Part shown: piece after piece, positions 21,010-29,087 of the stretch
Layout of the letters: each line of letters starts with the position of its first letter
Position numbering within the stretch: position 1 is the first letter of the stretch
IMG/VR virus record: IMGVR_UViG_3300042472_000598
Span: 1 to 42,459 of that record
Length of the DNA stretch: 42,459 nt
DNA from: a virus
Strand: one strand, 5' to 3'
Made by a program: the position numbers and the translations under genes
Notes under the pieces: model-generated
What the model was told of the DNA's origin: nothing
Database searches by the model: none
What the model saw: only the letters and a program-made list of their open reading frames with translations

Positions 21010-21084
21010 CTGGCGTTAGTACAATGGATAGTACATAGAGCTTCTACCTCTAGAATGTGGGTTCGATTCCTGCACGCCGGACCA
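21010..21084 (+). tRNA. tRNA-Arg(TCT)
   Basis: Acceptor CTGGCGT/ACGCCGG, anticodon loop CTTCTAC on TAGAG/CTCTA, encoded CCA. Its 3' half overlaps the likely start of the penicillin-binding protein gene. Confidence 0.94.
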
Positions 21085-21942
21085 ATACTTTTAGTTTTGT
21101 TGGCCACGTTAACTGTACAAGCAAAACCCAAGACCAAAGCACCGCCTGCTCCTGAAGCACGAGCGGTGCTTCTTTTTGACCGCAAAACTGGCACTATAAA
21201 AGAAGACTTAAACATTCATGACGTTATGCCCATTGCTAGTGTAACTAAGTTGATGACTGTTTATGTTGTGTTAGAAAGCCGAGCAGACCTGGGAGAAAAA
21301 GTTACTGTTAAGGCACAGAAGTTTGAAGGTAGCCCGGTGCTTAGATCAGGGATGAAAATAACACGTGAAGAATTACTGTACCTGGCTCTCATATCCAGCG
21401 ATAACCTTGCGTCTAAAATGCTAGCTGTTGCTCATCCACAAGGCTATGATGCCTTCATAGCAGAAATGAATGCTACAGCACAACGCTTGGGTATGCATAA
21501 CACATCTTACATAGAGCCAAGTGGATTGTTTCCAAATAAAAGCACAGCCTGGGATTTGCATTTACTAAACACAGCAGTATCTAAGTATAGCATATTCCGG
21601 GAAGCCGCAATGAGTAAAACTTCCAAGCAAGACACACAAAATAAAAAGGGAATTTGGCAACGTATTGTTATTCGTAATACCAATGCCTTTGCAGGAGACT
21701 ATGATATTGCAGTTGGAAAGACAGGGTTTACTAATCCTGCTGGTTGGTGTATTAGTATGCTAATCAAACATCAAGGACACGAGTTTGACCTCATTGTCCT
21801 TGGTAGCCCTAGCAAGAAAGTTCGTAATGATTTAGTTGCTGTTAAATTGAAGAATCATATGAATTGGATCACTGCCAATGCTGTGATTAAGAAGATTGAA
21901 AACTTAGAAACACTAGAATACGACCTTCTTCCAGTACCTTAA
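21055..21942 (+). CDS. D-alanyl-D-alanine carboxypeptidase/endopeptidase (peptidase S11)
   Basis: The three penicillin-binding motifs are present in order: SVTK (SxxK, acylated Ser), SDN and KTG. An extracytoplasmic peptidoglycan peptidase is expected, of PbpG/DacA type. The only ATG giving a signal peptide is at 21055, inside tRNA-Arg: the n-region MWVRFLH is encoded by tRNA sequence and the hydrophobic core ILLVLLATLTVQA follows the CCA. No ribosome site is visible. A TTG near 21097 is the alternative and would give almost no n-region. Overlaps the convergent oxygenase by four bases. Confidence 0.8.
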   Translation: MWVRFLHAGPILLVLLATLTVQAKPKTKAPPAPEARAVLLFDRKTGTIKEDLNIHDVMPIASVTKLMTVYVVLESRADLGEKVTVKAQKFEGSPVLRSGMKITREELLYLALISSDNLASKMLAVAHPQGYDAFIAEMNATAQRLGMHNTSYIEPSGLFPNKSTAWDLHLLNTAVSKYSIFREAAMSKTSKQDTQNKKGIWQRIVIRNTNAFAGDYDIAVGKTGFTNPAGWCISMLIKHQGHEFDLIVLGSPSKKVRNDLVAVKLKNHMNWITANAVIKKIENLETLEYDLLPVP

Positions 21943-22619
21943 TCTTTAATGAATCTAGCAATCCTGGCCCAGGGTTCTTGATATCGTACAGTCATGATAA
22001 GTCTGGGTTTCTTTTCATCCCAGTTAATGGCATGCAACACATCAGTTCTGACAAAACTTGCGTATTCATTGAACTTGGTAAGATTAGAGCAACGATATTC
22101 AGGTTCCCCAGCAGTTTCCCAACGCTCTTCCATGCTTCCACCGCGAACCTGAATGCGTTTTGACATTGTGCCTGGCGGTGCATTTGGCCTTGGAAATTCA
22201 ATAACATGTAGTCTATTGTCAGTTATATGATCCTTAATATCCCACCAAACCATTTCTTGACTTTCATCGCCGTCTAACAATATGTTAAAACGAACTGGAA
22301 CAGATACTTCAATGCCACGCAAGGTATCAATGTGTGGATTACCTCTAGGATCTGCTTTTGGGTTATCCACTTGCTTATAAATGAAAAATTGTATCACTGG
22401 ATCCGATTGCAACCCAAATGGTGCCAGTTGTGCCAAAATTTCTTGCCACACAGCAGAATCATACCACTCTTGCATGTCTTCTCGAGGGAATTCAATCAAT
22501 GCGGCATGTAATGGAGCATTTCGTTGATAGTTGTCAACGATTGGCGCAGTTTTTTCTTTGAGCCATTGTAGGCCTTCTTCACTTAGTGAGAATGGAATTG
22601 TATGGTAAGGAATATTCAT
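21939..22619 (-). CDS. Putative Fe(II)/2OG-type oxygenase, 226 aa
   Basis: H96-x-D98 in GNPHIDTL, H196 in TDVLHAINW and R206 in KKPRLIMTV, a complete triad plus 2OG Arg. Middle segment VPVRFNILLDGDESQ is as in aspartyl/asparaginyl hydroxylase-like folds. Transcribed away from the radical SAM operon that starts at 22646. Substrate unknown. Confidence 0.65.
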   Translation of the reverse strand: MNIPYHTIPFSLSEEGLQWLKEKTAPIVDNYQRNAPLHAALIEFPREDMQEWYDSAVWQEILAQLAPFGLQSDPVIQFFIYKQVDNPKADPRGNPHIDTLRGIEVSVPVRFNILLDGDESQEMVWWDIKDHITDNRLHVIEFPRPNAPPGTMSKRIQVRGGSMEERWETAGEPEYRCSNLTKFNEYASFVRTDVLHAINWDEKKPRLIMTVRYQEPWARIARFIKD

Positions 22620-22645
22620 AATTTTATTTATGTTTCAATTAGTAC

Positions 22646-22674
22646 TTGACACCGCCTGATAAATAAAGTAAAAT
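22646..22674 (+). promoter_or_regulatory. Sigma70 promoter of the radical SAM/oxygenase operon
   Basis: TTGACA (22646-22651), 17 bp, TAAAAT (22669-22674). Confidence 0.75.
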
Positions 22675-22697
22675 AGTTATATTATTTGGAGACTTTA

Positions 22698-22919
22698 ATG
22701 ATTGTTCACATCAGCGTTGCTTTAAGCAAAGAGAATGGAAAATGGGTTGCACAATGGCAACCACAAGGTTGCGTAGGCGCAGTATTTAGATGCAACAATT
22801 GTACAGATTCAAATCATGAAATTCTGGCAAATCGTCGAGAGGAACTTGAGCGTAAACTCGACAAAGCATTGCGATTGGCATTCCCTAAAGCCAACTACAT
22901 TATTCAACACCGTAAATGA
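22698..22919 (+). CDS. Hypothetical protein, 73 aa
   Basis: ATG eight bases after GGAG. Contains a CNNC pair and a Lys/Arg-rich helix near the end. Overlaps the radical SAM start by four bases, so it is translationally coupled and may help that enzyme. No family recognised. Confidence 0.7.
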   Translation: MIVHISVALSKENGKWVAQWQPQGCVGAVFRCNNCTDSNHEILANRREELERKLDKALRLAFPKANYIIQHRK

Positions 22920-24544
22920 TCTATCTAATTAGCGATTTCCCAATGAATGCAGGTTCTAGGGCACTGGGTGCGTATAGAATTGCTACAGCACTACGACAGG
23001 CTGGATATGCAGTTGATGTCATTGACTTTTCATGTGTATGGTCTCCTGGAGAAGTGCTCGAATATATTAGAAAAGGTCCTCCACCAACTTGGATTGGTTT
23101 CAGCACTACATTCTCTGCACCCAAAGGCGGTGGCCGCCAAGCAACTGAAGCCTTAGATATAAATGATAATTTGACACGTTGGGGCAAAGCAGATAGATTT
23201 TTCTTCGAGCAAATCAAACAAATGGCACCGGTTGTGATTGGCGGTGCTCGATCTACTAGACTAAAGTTCTTCTATAATGCTAATTATTTTCTGGCTGGCT
23301 ATGGTGATACAGCAGTAATTGAGCTAACCAAGTATATCACAGGCGAAACAGGTTCACTTAACTTTGTAGAAGAAGAAATTAAACCATTAACTGGATATTT
23401 TGACAAAAACTACACAGTTAAAACAATCAACTGCCAAGAAGCGTATCCAGTGGACACAGTGGACAATATTGTAACTGAATTTTTACCAGAAGACTTTATC
23501 CAGCAAGGTGAGGTCCTGCCTATTGAAATTAGCCGTGGTTGTATTTTTAAGTGTTCGTTTTGTGCCTTTCCCTTAAACGGCAAAGCAAAGAACGATTACA
23601 TCCGTCCCGAAGATCAATTAATTGCTGACATTACAGAATATCAAACAAAATACAACAGCTATAATTACCTGTTGATGGATGACACATTTAACGACACCGT
23701 TGAAAAGATGGAAATGATGGTACGTGTGCAAAAAGCAGTACCAAAGCCATTTAACTTTTGGGCGTATGGTCGCCTAGACTTGTTGGCAAGTAGAAAAGAC
23801 ATGATTGACCTAATTGGTCCTGCTGGTTGGAAGTACTTTAGCTTTGGTGTTGAAACGTTCAATAAAAGTGCAGGGGCCAAGGTAGGCAAAGGTGGCAACA
23901 TGGACAAGCAAAAAGATGCACTAGCCACCATTAAAGAGAAGTACCCAGCTTCTTGGTTCCTGTTGGAAATGATTGTAGGGCTTCCTGGAGATACCGAAGC
24001 CACTGTATTAGAAAGCTTGAATTGGTTGATTGAAAGACCAGATCTTTGGGATGAATTAAACTTTAAAGGACTTGGAATTAACAATCCCAAGTACTATACA
24101 TGGACTAGTGAAATTTCAAAGGCCCCTGACAAGTTTGGCATTACACTCAAGAACCCAAATACTACAAATGCTCAATGGGGATGGACGCATCCTACCATGG
24201 ATGGGAGAGAAGTTGGACCATTGGTAAATTATATCAGTGCAAAGTTAGAAGCTTATGCTCCAATTATTATTGGTAGTTTACCTGATCGCCACAAGTATCT
24301 ACATCACCAGGCAGACATGCTGGGATTAACTCATGATGTTATAACGGAACACTACGGTGGTAAAATGAATGTGGCCTGGTTCTTGACAACATACACAATG
24401 TATCATAATTACAAAGTTCAGAAATTAGCGTCACGAGGGCTCACAGCTAAAATAAATAGATTGACAGAAAAGGATTGGCAGCCCAGAGACTACGATGGGG
24501 AGGAATACTATCCTTTACCAATCCACCAGGCTACCATACTATGA
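22916..24544 (+). CDS. Cobalamin-binding-type radical SAM protein, 542 aa
   Basis: N-terminal 150 residues form a Rossmann-like B12-binding-type domain (starting MIYLISDFP, with ALGAYRIATALRQAG and a VVIGGARS turn), lacking the classical DxHxxG, so cobalamin may bind base-on or not at all. Radical SAM motif C209-x3-C213-x2-C216 in RGCIFKCSFC, then a DDTFND strand and a VGLPGDT segment. Such enzymes perform methylations or rearrangements on unactivated carbons. The stop overlaps an Fe(II) oxygenase start. A diverged paralogue is at 31981. Substrate unknown. Confidence 0.85.
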   Translation: MIYLISDFPMNAGSRALGAYRIATALRQAGYAVDVIDFSCVWSPGEVLEYIRKGPPPTWIGFSTTFSAPKGGGRQATEALDINDNLTRWGKADRFFFEQIKQMAPVVIGGARSTRLKFFYNANYFLAGYGDTAVIELTKYITGETGSLNFVEEEIKPLTGYFDKNYTVKTINCQEAYPVDTVDNIVTEFLPEDFIQQGEVLPIEISRGCIFKCSFCAFPLNGKAKNDYIRPEDQLIADITEYQTKYNSYNYLLMDDTFNDTVEKMEMMVRVQKAVPKPFNFWAYGRLDLLASRKDMIDLIGPAGWKYFSFGVETFNKSAGAKVGKGGNMDKQKDALATIKEKYPASWFLLEMIVGLPGDTEATVLESLNWLIERPDLWDELNFKGLGINNPKYYTWTSEISKAPDKFGITLKNPNTTNAQWGWTHPTMDGREVGPLVNYISAKLEAYAPIIIGSLPDRHKYLHHQADMLGLTHDVITEHYGGKMNVAWFLTTYTMYHNYKVQKLASRGLTAKINRLTEKDWQPRDYDGEEYYPLPIHQATIL

Positions 24545-25335
24545 TTTACGCACCAGTACTAGAGAAACCAGTTTTAGAACTTGATCAGTTTTTTGATTTA
24601 ACTGATTTTGAAGAATTATCACAACGAATAAAATTTGCTGTAGTAAAGACACGCCACCAATTTGGCATTGGAATATCTGGGCCATCAACTCCGGGACTAG
24701 TAACATGGTTACCTGAAGATGGCTTCCTAGAAGCTGGTGATGCTAGAGTCCTAGTTGAAAATTATTTTAATCTAGCTTCAACCCCTCAGTGGGAAAAAGA
24801 TGAGTGGGCCAAGTTGCGATTTGACGAGCAGTTGTTTTTTACATTAATGTCACATCCAGCCAAGACTCTTTGTACCGCCTTGCCAATTAGAAGATTACGC
24901 ACAGGTGCCGGTAACTCAGGCAAGTTTCACTTAAAGCATTTAGCAAGCGAAACAGAAGATGCTCCAGCACGTGAGCATTATGAGTTTGTGATGGACTGGA
25001 TTGCCAAACAAAATGTATTTGAAGAAATTGGTCGGGTACAATTCTTCATTAATACTGATGGACATGGTACACCAATACATCGTGATTATGCTGACCATTC
25101 AAGACAGGACCAATTCATCTGGATTGGATTTTTTGACAACAAGAAGTTCTTTGTTTACGACAGTGACACAAAAGAAAAACATTATGTGCAAGGACGAATT
25201 GCTACATTTGATAACCATCAATGGCACGGTGGTGAACCTAGCGCAGGAATGGGTGTGAGTTTACGAATTGATGGCAAATTCAACCAAGACTTCCTAAATA
25301 AAACTAATTTAAAGAATTACGTTAAAAACTCTTGA
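24541..25335 (+). CDS. Fe(II)/2OG-type oxygenase coupled to radical SAM gene, 264 aa
   Basis: H180-x-D182 in PIHRDYAD, H229 in HQWHGGEP and R242 in GVSLRIDG form a full Fe(II)/2OG site. The start overlaps the radical SAM stop by four bases (ATGA), so the two are made in fixed ratio. Sequential carbon chemistry on one substrate is inferred. Confidence 0.72.
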   Translation: MIYAPVLEKPVLELDQFFDLTDFEELSQRIKFAVVKTRHQFGIGISGPSTPGLVTWLPEDGFLEAGDARVLVENYFNLASTPQWEKDEWAKLRFDEQLFFTLMSHPAKTLCTALPIRRLRTGAGNSGKFHLKHLASETEDAPAREHYEFVMDWIAKQNVFEEIGRVQFFINTDGHGTPIHRDYADHSRQDQFIWIGFFDNKKFFVYDSDTKEKHYVQGRIATFDNHQWHGGEPSAGMGVSLRIDGKFNQDFLNKTNLKNYVKNS

Positions 25336-25360
25336 CTATGCCTTTGACTTATGTTACAGT
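25332..25360 (+). promoter_or_regulatory. Sigma70 promoter with start codon at about +1
   Basis: TTGACT (25332-25337), 17 bp, TACAGT (25355-25360), ATG five bases later at 25366. Confidence 0.65.
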
Positions 25361-25365
25361 AAGCA

Positions 25366-25680
25366 ATGTCAAAAGATTCCTTACCACAGGGCAAGTGGCT
25401 TAAAAAGAAGACCGACTACTGGCTCTGCTACAAAAAGTTTCATATGTTCAGCGATGCTACTGGTAGTGATCACATTGCCCTACAGGCCGAACTTCGTAAG
25501 GCCATGCATGAAGCCGCAGAAGTATTAGAACAGCATGATATTCCTATTGCCAATATCTACTCTGAGAATGTGCTTGATCATAGAATGTACGATAATGTTT
25601 ATCGTGTTGCTATAGGATTTGAATCTAAGGAAGATCTTGCGATGGCAAAGTTGGTGCTAAAGGCAGATGATTTTCAATGA
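25366..25680 (+). CDS. Hypothetical protein, 104 aa, probably leaderless
   Basis: The ATG lies five bases after the -10 box, leaving no room for a ribosome site. Begins MSKDSLPQGKWLKKK. No recognised domain; looks like a small alpha/beta protein. The 3' end overlaps the opposite zinc-ribbon gene by 56 bp. Confidence 0.65.
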   Translation: MSKDSLPQGKWLKKKTDYWLCYKKFHMFSDATGSDHIALQAELRKAMHEAAEVLEQHDIPIANIYSENVLDHRMYDNVYRVAIGFESKEDLAMAKLVLKADDFQ

Positions 25681-25843
25681 TTGACCAACGTCTTTTTGGA
25701 CATCTAGCAGACTTCAGGCTAGCTTTAGCAGGTAGAAAACACCAGCACTGACTACATGAAACAATCGTAGGCACATAAAATTCACACCTGGTACAAATTT
25801 CAAGTCGTCGTTGTCTTTCAGTTTCGGGTACACGTTCTAGCAT
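25625..25843 (-). CDS. Zinc-ribbon-like protein, 72 aa
   Basis: Cys pattern ICTRCEF, SCSQCWCF and RCPKRRW, six Cys in 35 residues, as in short phage zinc-ribbon proteins that start with an RxxxCxxC segment. Overlaps the end of the 25366 gene antisense. Function unknown. Confidence 0.65.
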   Translation of the reverse strand: MLERVPETERQRRLEICTRCEFYVPTIVSCSQCWCFLPAKASLKSARCPKRRWSIIENHLPLAPTLPSQDLP

Positions 25844-25855
25844 AGGATATTTATT

Positions 25856-26113
25856 TTGAAAAGAGTATTATTAAAAACATTACCCTTAGGTGACCCAGAT
25901 GATGTAGCAATATATGCGGCAGCCGCTGTGTATGATTGGACACAAAGACCAGATGGTCGGCAAGTTGTTGAACAATTTGGAATTACCACAGACAAAATGT
26001 ACTGGACCAATGGGCCCATGTTGTCCTACAGTATCACAATAGATATTTGGGCAGAAGTAGATTCAGAAACTGAAGTTTTATTAAGACTATCAGGCTTGCT
26101 GGTAGATAGATAA
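25856..26113 (+). CDS. Hypothetical protein, 85 aa, TTG start
   Basis: TTG start preceded by AGGAT at about eight bases. Begins MKRVLLKTLPLGDPDD, with a TIDIWAEVDSETE strand region. The end overlaps the convergent oxygenase by 24 bp. No family recognised. Confidence 0.6.
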   Translation: MKRVLLKTLPLGDPDDVAIYAAAAVYDWTQRPDGRQVVEQFGITTDKMYWTNGPMLSYSITIDIWAEVDSETEVLLRLSGLLVDR

Positions 26114-26773
26114 TATTAAGTGTGTGCGTAGCTTTTCAGTTTTGTCAACTTTTGTTGAAGGTGTGAGATTGAGTGCAGTATGATTTACATTGGTATCTAA
26201 AAACCAAACTCTGCAATCTGCAGGTAAATGCACAGTTTTAATTTCGTATTCTTGTTCAACCATCATATAACAATATGGGGTTGTAGTTTCCACAATGTGA
26301 TATCGTCCAATGCAATGTTCATCTTTGTGTAGGTTATACGAGCCACCTGGCGCCAAGGTCCCAGAGTGTATCCAACATATCTTGCCTGAACCAAACCTAG
26401 TTTGTGTATAGGCTTGAAGCTGATCTAGTATTTCTTTTATGTAACTATTTTGTACAATTGGGTGCATTTCAGTGTACTGAGCAGTTGATAGATTGTATTC
26501 CTGACGAATTAAAAACTCACCGTCGGATATTGAACCAACAAACTTTGATCGGATATCCCCCCACTTATCAATTATGCTTTGTGGAATGTTGGGTGGGTAT
26601 GTTAAGCAAATGTTAGTCTTCTTGTTAAAACTATCAACTGCTTCTTTTGGACTGTAGCCAACAAAACTGTTGATTGCTTGCATTGCCTGTCGCAACTTGC
26701 CTAAGTCGATGGTTATGGGTACAGGTTCAATTTGACCCAGCACCTGATCATGCATTACAATTTTCTTAGCCAT
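26090..26773 (-). CDS. Fe(II)/2OG-type oxygenase (aspartyl/asparaginyl-hydroxylase-like), 227 aa
   Basis: H149-x-D151 in YNLHKDEH, H198 in NVNHTALNL, R216 in KLRTHLIL. The VHLPADCRVWFLDT strand before the distal His is shared with the next gene (HLPADGRLWRLDT), so the two are tandem paralogues, five bases apart. Substrate unknown. Confidence 0.7.
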   Translation of the reverse strand: MAKKIVMHDQVLGQIEPVPITIDLGKLRQAMQAINSFVGYSPKEAVDSFNKKTNICLTYPPNIPQSIIDKWGDIRSKFVGSISDGEFLIRQEYNLSTAQYTEMHPIVQNSYIKEILDQLQAYTQTRFGSGKICWIHSGTLAPGGSYNLHKDEHCIGRYHIVETTTPYCYMMVEQEYEIKTVHLPADCRVWFLDTNVNHTALNLTPSTKVDKTEKLRTHLILSIYQQA

Positions 26774-26778
26774 GATTG

Positions 26779-27480
26779 TTAAGGCTGAGTATGGCGCTCT
26801 GCTTCATAAATGTCAAACGGATCATCGTACACACTAAAAATAATATGCATTCGATAATTGTTAGCCTGCGGAGCCATATTAATAGCAGAGTGTAACTTAC
26901 GAGTATCAAGCCGCCATAATCTACCATCAGCTGGAAGATGCGTCATTTCTAGCCCTGAATCATTTTCAGAAAACATATAAGAATAATTGTTCTCTATAAT
27001 AGGTAAATGATACTTGAAGTGAGTATGTTGGTCTACGTGCAGTTTATAGCCAGAAAATGTATTCAGGTAGGCCAAGTATACACGAGTAACTGGATTGAGA
27101 TTGGGAAATGCATTTGCATGGTGTTGCTTGACCTGTTCAATCACAGTTCCAACATATTTGTCAGCTATTTCTGCTCCAGTGATGTTAAAAGTAGATGTGT
27201 CTAAACCAATCTTGGCTGCTTCTTTGTCTCCCAGTGTCAATGGTCCAAGATATTTTGAAGTAACAGGATCATCAGGCCACTCACCTTTGGTTATTTCTAA
27301 GGCCTGCCCCTCCATGGGTGGATGAGTCAAGTTTACTCCTAGTTTAAAAACCCCTTCATAATTAAAGCTATCCTTAAATAAATCAAAATTTAAACTTTTG
27401 AATAGCCAGTCAATGTCTTGGCGTATTTGCCCAACGTCAAAGTAAATGTTGGGACACGGTGATATAGTTTTGGAAGTCAT
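26779..27480 (-). CDS. Fe(II)/2OG-type oxygenase, tandem paralogue, 233 aa
   Basis: With the ATG at 27480: H148-x-D150 in YKLHVDQH, H197 in RKLHSAIN, R210 in NNYRMHIIF. A TTG at 27558 would add 26 residues; no ribosome site supports either. First gene of a two-gene unit with the 26090 gene. Two paralogues in tandem suggest two related substrates or sites. Confidence 0.7.
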   Translation of the reverse strand: MTSKTISPCPNIYFDVGQIRQDIDWLFKSLNFDLFKDSFNYEGVFKLGVNLTHPPMEGQALEITKGEWPDDPVTSKYLGPLTLGDKEAAKIGLDTSTFNITGAEIADKYVGTVIEQVKQHHANAFPNLNPVTRVYLAYLNTFSGYKLHVDQHTHFKYHLPIIENNYSYMFSENDSGLEMTHLPADGRLWRLDTRKLHSAINMAPQANNYRMHIIFSVYDDPFDIYEAERHTQP

Positions 27481-27591
27481 ACCAATATTTATGTTCAAAT
27501 TTCTGCGTATGTTGTCAACGAAATGCTGAGCTGTGGCGTTATATATGTATACAGACAATAATGTGTGTATAACAAACTTAAAGGAAATTTT

Positions 27592-27843
27592 ATGAAATTA
27601 GTATCCGCACTTGTCGCAACCATGTTTGCCGCTACAGCATTTGCCCAAGCACCTGCTGCCAAAAAAGAAGAAGCTAAAGTTGCCGCACCTGCACCAGCTG
27701 TAACTGCTCCTGCCGCACCAGCCGCACCTGCACCAGCTAAGGCTGAAGTTAAGAAGGACGAAAAGAAGCCTGCAAAAAGTGAGCCTGCTAAGAAAGAGCC
27801 AGCTAAAGCAGACGCAAAGCCAGCCGCTACTCCAGCAAAGTAA
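27592..27843 (+). CDS. Exported Ala/Pro/Lys-rich protein, 83 aa
   Basis: Signal peptide MKLVSALVATMFAATAFA with a cleavage site after AFA, then a low-complexity Ala-Pro-Lys-Glu tail. AAAGGAAA ribosome site. Probably periplasmic and unfolded; similar tails occur in host envelope proteins. The 3' part overlaps the next gene in another frame. Confidence 0.75.
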   Translation: MKLVSALVATMFAATAFAQAPAAKKEEAKVAAPAPAVTAPAAPAAPAPAKAEVKKDEKKPAKSEPAKKEPAKADAKPAATPAK

Positions 27844-28024
27844 AATTGACTTAGAAGAAAGTGACCTTATAATAGACGATGAGGTCACTTTTGGTCGTAA
27901 TCGACAAAGTGCAAAGTTTGGTGAGTTAGTAGATGAAGACTCTGAATTATCAGACCATGTAAAATTTAGATTATGGCTTGCACGTCAACTGGCTCTGGCC
28001 AAGTACAGGGAAACAAGGGGCTAA
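27779..28024 (+). CDS. Hypothetical phage protein, 81 aa, unusual start
   Basis: The conserved-looking part is KFGELVDEDSELSDHVKFRLWLARQ, reminiscent of small phage proteins with a DHVxxRLxLAR helix. The only start with standard codons is GTG at 27779, inside the preceding gene in another frame. A sigma70-like promoter (27846-27873) lies in the reading frame but its ATG is out of frame. Start uncertain; ATT at 27844 is possible. Confidence 0.5.
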   Translation: MSLLRKSQLKQTQSQPLLQQSKIDLEESDLIIDDEVTFGRNRQSAKFGELVDEDSELSDHVKFRLWLARQLALAKYRETRG

Positions 28025-28040
28025 GGCTCCTGTTTCCTTT
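28009..28040 (+). terminator. Possible intrinsic terminator
   Basis: GGAAACA/TGTTTCC extended by GGGGC/GCTCC (12 bp with one bulge), then TTT. The stem includes the stop codon of the preceding gene. Weak T-run. Confidence 0.45.
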
Positions 28041-28072
28041 GATAAGTACAGTAAATACAAGGAGAGCATGTT

Positions 28073-28453
28073 ATGGCTTACAGCAATAAGGTAGTTGATC
28101 ACTATGAAAATCCCCGGAATGTCGGATCTTTTGACAAGACTGATACTGATATTGGTACTGGTATGGTTGGCGCACCTGCTTGCGGCGACGTAATGAAATT
28201 ACAAATAAAGGTTGATCATGATACAGGTATTATTACAGATGCAAAATTTAAAACGTATGGCTGCGGATCGGCTATTGCAAGCTCGAGCCTCATTACGGAA
28301 TGGGTCAAAGGAATGCACATCGACCAAGCCGGAGCAATCAAAAACTCCGACATTGCCGAAGAACTAGCACTACCCCCAGTTAAGATCCACTGTAGTATCC
28401 TAGCTGAAGATGCTATCAAGGCCGCAGTTGAAGATTACAAGAAAAAACACTAA
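28073..28453 (+). CDS. iscU: Iron-sulfur cluster scaffold IscU
   Basis: 126 aa. Ligands Cys37 (with Asp39 in PACGDV), Cys64 (YGCGSA) and His106-Cys107 (KIHCS), plus the LPPVK motif (100-104) bound by HscA. Full length, so probably functional. It assembles [2Fe-2S] clusters using sulfur from a cysteine desulfurase. No iscS, hscA or fdx is in the window, so host partners must be used. Overlaps iscA by one base (TAATG). Strong AAGGAGAG site. Confidence 0.93.
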   Translation: MAYSNKVVDHYENPRNVGSFDKTDTDIGTGMVGAPACGDVMKLQIKVDHDTGIITDAKFKTYGCGSAIASSSLITEWVKGMHIDQAGAIKNSDIAEELALPPVKIHCSILAEDAIKAAVEDYKKKH

Positions 28454-28773
28454 TGTTACAAGTTACTGAACCAGCCGCAAAGAAGATCCAAAGCATGTTG
28501 AGCCGACGTGGTTCAGGTGTTGGCATCAGACTTGGTGTTAAAACTACAGGTTGCTCTGGACTTGCTTATGTGTTAGAATACGTTGACGCACCGCAAACAG
28601 GTGATGAACACTTTGAGGCGTCAGGTTGCCAAATTTTTGTTGATCCTAAAAGTTGTGTGTACTTGCAAGGTTTAACTGTAGACTATGTCCGCAAAGGTTT
28701 ACAAGAGGGGTTTGAATTTTTAAACCCCAACGAGCGAGATCGTTGTGGTTGCGGTGAAAGTTTTAGAGTTTAA
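28453..28773 (+). CDS. iscA: A-type iron-sulfur carrier IscA
   Basis: 106 aa with the three cluster Cys: C34 (TTGCSG), C98 and C100 (DRCGCG). Transfers clusters to targets and matures [4Fe-4S] enzymes. Paired with iscU; radical SAM proteins in the same genome are the obvious clients. Confidence 0.93.
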   Translation: MLQVTEPAAKKIQSMLSRRGSGVGIRLGVKTTGCSGLAYVLEYVDAPQTGDEHFEASGCQIFVDPKSCVYLQGLTVDYVRKGLQEGFEFLNPNERDRCGCGESFRV

Positions 28774-28784
28774 AGGAAACTGTT

Positions 28785-29087
28785 ATGAAAAAGTTTATTA
28801 CAATTTTAGTCTTGACGCTGTCTGCAACCGCAGCCTTGGCCCAACACAATCATCATCGCCATCACTTCAATCACCATCGTCATCACTACTATGGTGGCAA
28901 CAATTGGATGGCTCCCTTGATCATTGGTGGCTCAATTGGTTATATCTTGAACAGACCTGCTCCTGTTATAGTTGAACAACCTCCTGTGTACATTCAACCT
29001 CAGCCAGTAGTCCAACCACAATGCACTCGCTACATCTATCAAGATCAACACGGACAAACTATTCGGGAAGAAATTCGTTGCAATTAA
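28785..29087 (+). CDS. Exported His-rich protein, 100 aa
   Basis: Signal peptide MKKFITILVLTLSATAALA, then a His-rich stretch (HNHHRHHFNHHRHHYY) fit for metal binding, a Gly/Ile hydrophobic segment, a Pro-rich linker and two Cys near the end. Lies just after iscA with an AAAGGAAA site. A periplasmic metal buffer serving the iron enzymes is an attractive guess. Confidence 0.75.
   Translation: MKKFITILVLTLSATAALAQHNHHRHHFNHHRHHYYGGNNWMAPLIIGGSIGYILNRPAPVIVEQPPVYIQPQPVVQPQCTRYIYQDQHGQTIREEIRCN

Noticed and set aside
6870-21084. Reassigned stop codon supported by suppressor tRNA
   Set aside because: No tRNA with CTA, TTA or TCA anticodon, and genes end normally with standard stops.
27846-27879. 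Promoter TTGACT/TATAAT with ATG five bases later
   Set aside because: The ATG opens only a 16-codon frame, out of frame with the surrounding gene; may be chance within coding sequence.
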